64,000 nt of DNA from Arthrobacter oryzae (lineage in GTDB: Bacteria > Actinomycetota > Actinomycetes > Actinomycetales > Micrococcaceae): positions 62,001 to 126,000 of the forward strand of contig NZ_JAUSSM010000006.1 in assembly GCF_030812315.1 (NCBI RefSeq). Direction: 5' to 3'. Of this stretch, positions 59,116 to 64,000 are shown in pieces. A program made the translations under genes and the position numbers. The stretch's first letter is position 1. The number at the start of each line of letters is the position of its first letter. The notes beneath the pieces were generated by a model. The model made no database searches. It was given only the letters and a program-made list of their open reading frames with translations, and was not told the DNA's origin.

Positions 59116-60468
59116 TTAGGACGAACCGACCACCATCCACTTGTCGGTCCTCGCCCGCAGGCCCAGGGTCACTGCGCGAGCGGACATGTAGCCCAGCGAA
59201 AAGGCCACCCACAGCCACGCAAGCCCTGCGGCGTCGTCGACAGCGGCGAGCCGCACAGCCACCAGCAGGGGCGCGTACACGGCAAGGTTGACGACGCCGG
59301 CGATCGCCAGGTACTTCGCATCACCGGCCCCAATGAGGACGCCGTCCAGGACGAAGACATAGCCGGCCAGGGGCTGGCCCACGGCGAGAACCCACAGGGC
59401 GAGCATTAGCGCGGACTGGACGCCGGCGTCGGACGTGAACAGGCCACCCGCCCACGGGGCCGCAACGGCCAGCAGCACACCGGTGACCACACCGAAACCT
59501 GCACCCCAGCGGATCATGGTCCTGGTCAGCTCACGCGCTTTGGCAGGATTGGCCGCACCCAACTCTTTGCCGATCAGGGCCTGGGCGGCGATGGCAAGGG
59601 CATCCAGGGCAAACGCCAGGAAGGTGAAGATGGTCATGGCCAGCTGGTGGGCAGCCAAGTTCACTGAGCCTTGGGCCGTAACCACCAGCACCGTTGCGAG
59701 GATCGCTATGCGCAAGCTCAGTGTCCGAAGCATGAGCCACGACCCCACCTTGGTCATGGCCCGCACTCCCCGCCAGTCCGGCCGCAGCGAAACGCCGTGG
59801 TTGCGGGCATTGCGCTGGACGATGACCAGGTACACCAGGGCCATTGCCCACTGGGCGATACTGGTGCCCACTGCGGAACCGGTCACGGACCAATTCAGTC
59901 CGTAGACCAGGGCGAGATTGAGGAGAATGTTCAGCGCGAAGCCCACTGACGCCACGACCAGCGGGGTCCGCGTGTCCTGCAGGCCGCGCAGCACCCCGGT
60001 ACCGGCAAAGATCAGCAGCATGGCCACGAGCCCGGGCATGGACCAGCGAAGGTAGTCGACCGCGAACTGGCGGACATCGCCCGTGGCGCCCATCAGGTCG
60101 ACCAGAAGCTCGGCACCCGCAAACCCTGCCGCCGCGAGTACCAGGCCGAGGACCAGTGCCAGCCAGACGCCATCCCGGCCTGCCGCCAGCGCCTTGGGAA
60201 GCTTGCCCTCGCCGATGGCACGGGCAACCGCCGGGGTGGTGGAGTATGCCAGGAACACCATGAGTCCAACGGCCGTGTGGAGGACCGCGGAAGCCAGCCC
60301 CACTCCTGCCAGTTGCGCCACCCCGAGATGGCCAACGATGGCCGAGTCCGCCAGCAGGAAGAGCGGTTCGGCGATGAGGGCGCCGAATGCCGGGACGGCG
60401 AGGCGGAGGATTTCCCGGGTGTTCCGGCCGGCGGGTACAACTTCGGCGGTGGCGCGTGATTCTGGCAC
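59116..60468 (-). CDS. MATE family efflux transporter (DinF-like)
   Basis: 450 residues, 12 helices in two halves. REILRLAVPAFGALIAEPLF and SAIVGHLGVAQLAGVGLAS open the protein and are DinF/MATE hallmarks. ALIGKELGAANPAKARELTR is the repeat of the loop motif in the second half. Exports cationic drugs or oxidised metabolites using Na or H gradients. The GTG start lies after GAATCC; the ribosome site is weak. Divergent from DoxX by about 155 bases. Confidence 0.92.
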   Translation of the reverse strand: MPESRATAEVVPAGRNTREILRLAVPAFGALIAEPLFLLADSAIVGHLGVAQLAGVGLASAVLHTAVGLMVFLAYSTTPAVARAIGEGKLPKALAAGRDGVWLALVLGLVLAAAGFAGAELLVDLMGATGDVRQFAVDYLRWSMPGLVAMLLIFAGTGVLRGLQDTRTPLVVASVGFALNILLNLALVYGLNWSVTGSAVGTSIAQWAMALVYLVIVQRNARNHGVSLRPDWRGVRAMTKVGSWLMLRTLSLRIAILATVLVVTAQGSVNLAAHQLAMTIFTFLAFALDALAIAAQALIGKELGAANPAKARELTRTMIRWGAGFGVVTGVLLAVAAPWAGGLFTSDAGVQSALMLALWVLAVGQPLAGYVFVLDGVLIGAGDAKYLAIAGVVNLAVYAPLLVAVRLAAVDDAAGLAWLWVAFSLGYMSARAVTLGLRARTDKWMVVGSS

Positions 60469-60548
60469 GGATTCAGCCTAGCGGGAGAGACCTGTCACAT
60501 GCCGCCTCATATACTTGACTCTTCAACCAATTCTTGTCAGTGTTGATT

Positions 60549-60562
60549 ATTGAAGTTTCAAT
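60549..60562. promoter_or_regulatory. Palindrome ATTGAA-GT-TTCAAT over the DoxX promoter
   Basis: A 14-base palindrome overlaps a possible -10 at 60557 that lies 17 bases after TTGTCA (60534-60539). This layout fits repression by a MarR- or HxlR-type protein, typical for stress-induced DoxX genes. No such regulator is encoded next to it. Confidence 0.4.
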
Positions 60563-60623
60563 GGCGCGTTCCTCACGGCGCGTGCGGCAATGTCCCACCG
60601 ATCTCCGAAATGGCGAAACTCCC

Positions 60624-61058
60624 ATGAACCAGTCCAAACTGACCACCACAGCACTCACTATCCTGCGCGTCATAGCTGGATTCCTCTTCGCAGCCCACGG
60701 CTGGCAGAAGTTCAATGAGTGGACCATCGCGGGCACGCAGGCGTCCTTCGCCAAAATGGGTGTGCCGGCCGCCGAACTGGCTGCACCTGCCGTCGCCACC
60801 CTCGAGCTAGTTGGCGGCGTCGCCCTGATTCTCGGGGTGCTCACGCGCATCTTCGCCGCACTCCTCGCGGTCAACATGCTCGGCGCGCTGTTCCTGGTCC
60901 ACGCTTCTGCCGGCGTCTTCGCCGCCACGGGCGGTTACGAGCTGGTGCTGCTGCTGGCAGCCGGAGCCGGAGCCATTGCCCTGACCGGCGCGGGCAAGGT
61001 AGCCGTGGACCGGGCATTGTTCGGCCGCAGCAACTCGAAGCTCAGCGTCCTCGCCTAA
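60624..61058 (+). CDS. DoxX family membrane protein
   Basis: 144 residues, four membrane helices. TALTILRVIAGFLFAAHGWQ KF and ATLELVGGVALILGVLTRIF are DoxX-family strings. Members act in thiol/oxidative stress or quinone use. ATG at 60624 follows GGCGAAACTCCC, a weak site; earlier in-frame codons overlap the proposed promoter. A strong terminator follows at 61087. Confidence 0.88.
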   Translation: MNQSKLTTTALTILRVIAGFLFAAHGWQKFNEWTIAGTQASFAKMGVPAAELAAPAVATLELVGGVALILGVLTRIFAALLAVNMLGALFLVHASAGVFAATGGYELVLLLAAGAGAIALTGAGKVAVDRALFGRSNSKLSVLA

Positions 61059-61086
61059 GCAGCCGCTGAAGCAATCAATCAGCGCT

Positions 61087-61131
61087 CGACGCCGGGCCGG
61101 TCACCGCATGTGGCCGGCCCGGCGTCGTTTT
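61087..61131 (+). terminator. Intrinsic terminator after DoxX
   Basis: CGACGCCGGGCCGG (61087-61100) pairs with CCGGCCCGGCGTCG (61114-61127) in a perfect 14-pair stem with a 13-base loop, then TTTTAT. Confidence 0.92.
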
Positions 61132-61164
61132 ATGCGGAACCGAAAACATTCCCGTTCGGGAATA

Positions 61165-61829
61165 TTAGCCTGACACGCCCGTCAATTCGTTGGGCACGTG
61201 CGGCAGCTCGGCTGGTGCCGGACCGAAGGTCCACGGTATGGATCACCCGCGGGCCGGCTCGGTCACGTAAGCAGTGGAGCCCTGCACGAACAGCGCGGGG
61301 CGCGGGTCCTGCCACGTCTCCGATTCCTCCCACGCCTCCACCACGGGAACAGTCGACGTGATGTTGCCGGTCAGCGGATCGATGATCCTCGGGACTGGTC
61401 ACTTTTGGAAATCTCGCCGTCGCGGTATATCAGATGCCATTCTCACAGCCACCACAACCGCCCCCTCCCCTGCCGCCGCCTCGCCGTGAACACCCAAGCA
61501 GTCCCCGTTCCGCACCAGCTCGCTCCGGTTCTGGCCCGTTCCAGCCCCGAGAACGGCGATTCCCCGCCTTGCTTCGTCATCTCGCGGAGGGCGCCGCCTT
61601 CTTCCGCCAGCCTGCCGGGTCAAAGATCTCCACTTCGGTTCAGACGCGGCATCAAACACCTGAACGCATTTCCTGTCGACACCAGGACATGGCGGCCATC
61701 GCCCGCGGGGTTCAGCCTGTTGAAGCCCGCGAGCTCCGCCTCGCCCACCACTTCCAGTGAGGCGGCGTCGAGCACCGCGATGCCCTCGGCATGCGTCATG
61801 ACCAGCGTGGGCATCGAGAGCCCTGGACT
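61165..61829 (-). pseudogene. aztD: Decayed aztD-like zinc metallochaperone gene
   Basis: Minus-strand reading gives pieces of an AztD-type beta-propeller in correct order but in different frames. They are IAVLDAASLEVVGEAELAGF and NRLNPAGDGRHVLVSTGNAF (61829-61700), VEIFDPAGW, CLGVHGEAAAGE, DPLTGNITSTVPVVEAWEES, TAYVTEPARG then VIHTVDLRSG, and ELPHVPNELTGVSG with its own TAA at 61165-61167. At least four frame changes are needed, a large part of the middle is missing, and the signal-peptide end is lost. About 665 bases remain of an expected 1200. AztD delivers zinc to the AztC binding protein of an ABC importer; no aztABC gene is in the window. Confidence 0.75.
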
Positions 61830-62148
61830 TAGCTTCGCAAACCAAACATCGGTTGACTGCGTTGAGACACGAAATAACAAAAACTCACAGAAATGAAACA
61901 AATATCCTTGACCTTTGAAACGATCCACTGATAAACCTGTTCCGACGCATCAGGGCTACACGGCCCTTACCAGTTCACAACTTCCGTAACACCGCACCCC
62001 CACCCATGACCGGCCTGGAATACCGCCCGGCCACCCCCTTGGGCACAACCGCTCGCTTTACTTCGTCCTCACCCAACCCTCATCTATTGAATCGATACAA
62101 AACCAACGCTGTGGTTGGCATTTCCACAGGTCATCAAAGGAGATGTTC
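61830..62148. other. Non-coding upstream region with possible LacI-type site
   Basis: 319 bases with lower GC than the surroundings and no supported gene. The 3' part holds TTGAATCGATACAA (62087-62100), symmetric at 12 of 14 positions around TCGA. This resembles LacI-family sites of sugar-catabolism genes and lies about 50 bases before the esterase start. Confidence 0.5.
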
Positions 62149-64000
62149 GTGAAGTATCCCCCTCAAGAAGGCGCCACCTGGAACCGTTCCGGAGTCGGGT
62201 TAGCTGGTCTGCGGTCAGGCGCAAAAGCCCTCACGGCAGCCGTGGCCGCCGCGGCCGTTGCCTTCACCGGCGTCCCCGCCGTCCACGCCGAAACCCCGCT
62301 CCCGCCGGCCGGCTCGGGCTTCCGCTTCGACTTCGGCCCGGGCGCCGCCGCAGACGGCTACACCCAGGTGAACGCCGGACAGGCATACAGCGCCGTTTCG
62401 AAGTTCGGCTTCGCAGACACCACCCTGACCACCGGCGAAGACCGCGGCACCGCCGATCCATTGCGGTCCGACTTTGTACAGGTCCAAGGCGGCAGTTTCC
62501 TGGTGGACCTCCCCAACGGCGACTACACCATCAAGGTCATCGCCGGCGACTCCACGGCAGCCACCAACATCGCGATTACCGCTGAGAAGATGGCAAAGGT
62601 GCAGCTCACGGACAAACCCGCGGGCCAGTACTTGGAGATGGAATTTCCCATCTCCCTCGTGGATGGGCAGCTCAACCTCGATTTCAGCGGCACGGCAGCC
62701 AAGATCAACTCCCTGGTCATCGCAGCCCGCGCGCCGCGGACCGCCACCACGGATCCTGCGGTCTACCTCGCCGGCGATTCCACAGTGCAGACGTACGACG
62801 CCGGCTACGTCCCGCAGGCCGGCTGGGGTCAGATGATTGACCGGTATTTCGAGGACACAGTCTCCTTTTTCAACCACGCGATCGGCGGACGCAGCTCGAA
62901 GAACTTCATCAGCCAGGGCCGGCTCGATGAAATCCTGCGCGTCATCAACCCGGGCGACTACCTGATGGTGCAGTTCGGCCACAACGACGCCACTGTGGGT
63001 GTCGACGACCGGTACGCCTCCCCCGCCGACTACAAGGAGTATCTGCGCACCTACGTCAACGGGACCCGCCAGCGCGGGGCCACGCCGGTACTGGTCACGC
63101 CGGTGGGACGGCGCGATTTCGACGAGGCAACAGGAAAGTTCAACATCAGCTTCCCGGAGTATGTGGACAAGATGAAGGAACTGGCCGCCGAAGAGAACGT
63201 GGCGCTGGTGGATCTGTCGGCGCTGAGCCGCGCATACTTCGACGAAATCGGCCCGGAGGACACAAAATCCGTCTTCCTCCACGTGGATCCCGGGGTCTAC
63301 CCCAACCGGCCCACCGGAACGGTGGACGACACGCATTTCCAGGAATACGGTGCCATCCAGATGGCACGCCTGCTGGCGGGTGGCGTGAAGCAGCTCAATA
63401 TCCCGCTGGCAGCCCGCGCCAAGGAGATCGTCCCGCCGTCGGCCGTTCCCGCAAAGCCGCAGAGCCTGGTGGCCGGCAGCATCTCCAACGCCGGTGCGCT
63501 GCTCAAGTGGCAGCCCACCGAGGGCGCGGATATCTACAAGGTGTACCGGAAGCTGGCGTCTGAACCGGAAAGCGCCTACAAGCTGGCCACAACGGCAACC
63601 GTCCCCACTGCAAACGTCACGGGCCTGGCTGAGGGCACCGCCTACAGTGTCCGGATCGCCGCAATGAACGGCAAGGGCCTTTCCGAGCCCAGCGACGCAC
63701 TGGCCCTGACCACCAAGGAAGCCAAATACAAATTCGATTTCGGTCCCGTCGGCGCCCCCGTTGAGGCCGGCTACACCGAGGTCAACCGCACCTTGGCCTA
63801 CAACAAGGAGCGCGGCTTCGGCTTAAAGGACCTCGCGGTCCTCAGCGACCGGGACCGCGGCGCCGTCACCACCAACCTGCTCCGGGACTTCGTACTCAGC
63901 GGCTCCAGCTTCGAATTCCAGCTGGATGTGCCGAACGGAACCTATGCACTGAAGACCTATCACAGCGACTGGATCGGCTCCACCCGCACGGACGTGGCCG
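62149..64000 (+). CDS. Secreted SGNH esterase, rhamnogalacturonan-acetylesterase-like (3' truncated by window)
   Basis: 617 residues visible, with no stop before the window ends. A signal peptide (hydrophobic 28-44, cleavage likely after VHA at 47) is followed by a malectin-like carbohydrate-binding domain (GFRFDFGPGAAADGYTQVNA). A CE12-type SGNH esterase comes next: AGDSTVQ with nucleophile S211, GGRSS (about 246), FGHND (about 276), and D393-x-x-H396 in VDDTHF. A fibronectin III domain (about 435-520) and a second malectin-like domain (KFDFGPVGAPVEAGYTEVNR) follow. Deacetylates pectin-type polymers outside the cell. GTG at 62149 is 6 bases after AAAGGAG; an ATG six bases upstream is too close to that site. 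Confidence 0.9.
   Translation, partial: MKYPPQEGATWNRSGVGLAGLRSGAKALTAAVAAAAVAFTGVPAVHAETPLPPAGSGFRFDFGPGAAADGYTQVNAGQAYSAVSKFGFADTTLTTGEDRGTADPLRSDFVQVQGGSFLVDLPNGDYTIKVIAGDSTAATNIAITAEKMAKVQLTDKPAGQYLEMEFPISLVDGQLNLDFSGTAAKINSLVIAARAPRTATTDPAVYLAGDSTVQTYDAGYVPQAGWGQMIDRYFEDTVSFFNHAIGGRSSKNFISQGRLDEILRVINPGDYLMVQFGHNDATVGVDDRYASPADYKEYLRTYVNGTRQRGATPVLVTPVGRRDFDEATGKFNISFPEYVDKMKELAAEENVALVDLSALSRAYFDEIGPEDTKSVFLHVDPGVYPNRPTGTVDDTHFQEYGAIQMARLLAGGVKQLNIPLAARAKEIVPPSAVPAKPQSLVAGSISNAGALLKWQPTEGADIYKVYRKLASEPESAYKLATTATVPTANVTGLAEGTAYSVRIAAMNGKGLSEPSDALALTTKEAKYKFDFGPVGAPVEAGYTEVNRTLAYNKERGFGLKDLAVLSDRDRGAVTTNLLRDFVLSGSSFEFQLDVPNGTYALKTYHSDWIGSTRTDVA

Noticed and set aside
61198..61896. 232-residue plus-strand reading frame
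   Set aside because: Composition is Arg/Ser/Pro-rich without domain strings, and the minus strand of the same bases carries recognisable AztD fragments.

Overview
The window is GC-rich, densely coded actinobacterial chromosome. Many genes use GTG starts and the copper operon has CsoR-type control. A quinate/shikimate/protocatechuate cluster, hydantoin-type genes and a fused HPPD-like dehydroshikimate dehydratase together suggest a soil Micrococcaceae member (Arthrobacter/Pseudarthrobacter-like). This assignment is inferred from gene content, not from a marker gene. No rRNA, tRNA, CRISPR array, transposase or prophage gene was seen.

Layout. 1-7.0 kb: the 3' end of an NAD-glutamate dehydrogenase, an acetyltransferase, a thioesterase and a three-gene ABC importer (binding protein, ATPase, fused double permease). 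7.1-12.5 kb: aromatic acid functions, with a flavin hydroxylase, 4-hydroxybenzoate hydroxylase (pobA), an IclR regulator, an aromatic acid:H+ symporter and a FUSC-family exporter gene broken by one frameshift and one in-frame stop. 12.7-15.6 kb: mscL, a DegT-fold protein whose PLP lysine is replaced, and a membrane-anchored ACT protein. 15.7-21.1 kb: a promoter with a palindromic operator, then an MFS transporter, a FadR-type regulator, a hydantoin-racemase-like enzyme, a hydantoinase and an arylmalonate-decarboxylase/maleate-isomerase-like enzyme. 21.2-22.7 kb: a lipid kinase and a PNPOx-like protein.

22.7-36.4 kb is the centrepiece. An IclR regulator (pcaR-like) is followed, all on the minus strand, by pcaJ, pcaI, pcaF, pcaC, pcaD, pcaB, pcaG, pcaH, qsuB and a quinate/shikimate dehydrogenase. 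A second IclR regulator and a divergent MHS-family shikimate-type transporter complete the cluster. Read in transcription order it runs dehydrogenase, dehydroshikimate dehydratase, protocatechuate dioxygenase, ring-cleavage-product processing, thiolysis, giving succinyl-CoA and acetyl-CoA. Most neighbours overlap by a few bases. pobA at 8-9 kb feeds the same intermediate, protocatechuate.

36.5-45.3 kb: a LigC-type ATP-dependent ligase, proton-translocating transhydrogenase (pntAa, pntAb, pntB), an LLM flavoprotein overlapping a GH13 trehalose-synthase-like enzyme, and a MoaD/ThiS-like protein beside an Asp-box repeat protein. 45.3-48.5 kb: a CHAT-protease membrane protein followed directly by a CU044_2847/Trypco1-like small protein, the best candidate here for a little-described (conflict or signalling) system. 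48.5-52.1 kb: trxB, a universal stress protein, a DinB-like protein, a strong terminator with a possible small RNA, and an MFS transporter. 52.1-55.4 kb: csoR-copZ-copA copper efflux behind two CsoR-type palindromes. 55.4-61.1 kb: DUF2277, an orphan WXG100-like protein, EamA, CGNR, two small membrane proteins, MATE and DoxX. 61.1-64 kb: a decayed aztD-like zinc metallochaperone pseudogene, then the 5' part of a secreted rhamnogalacturonan-acetylesterase-like enzyme that runs off the window.
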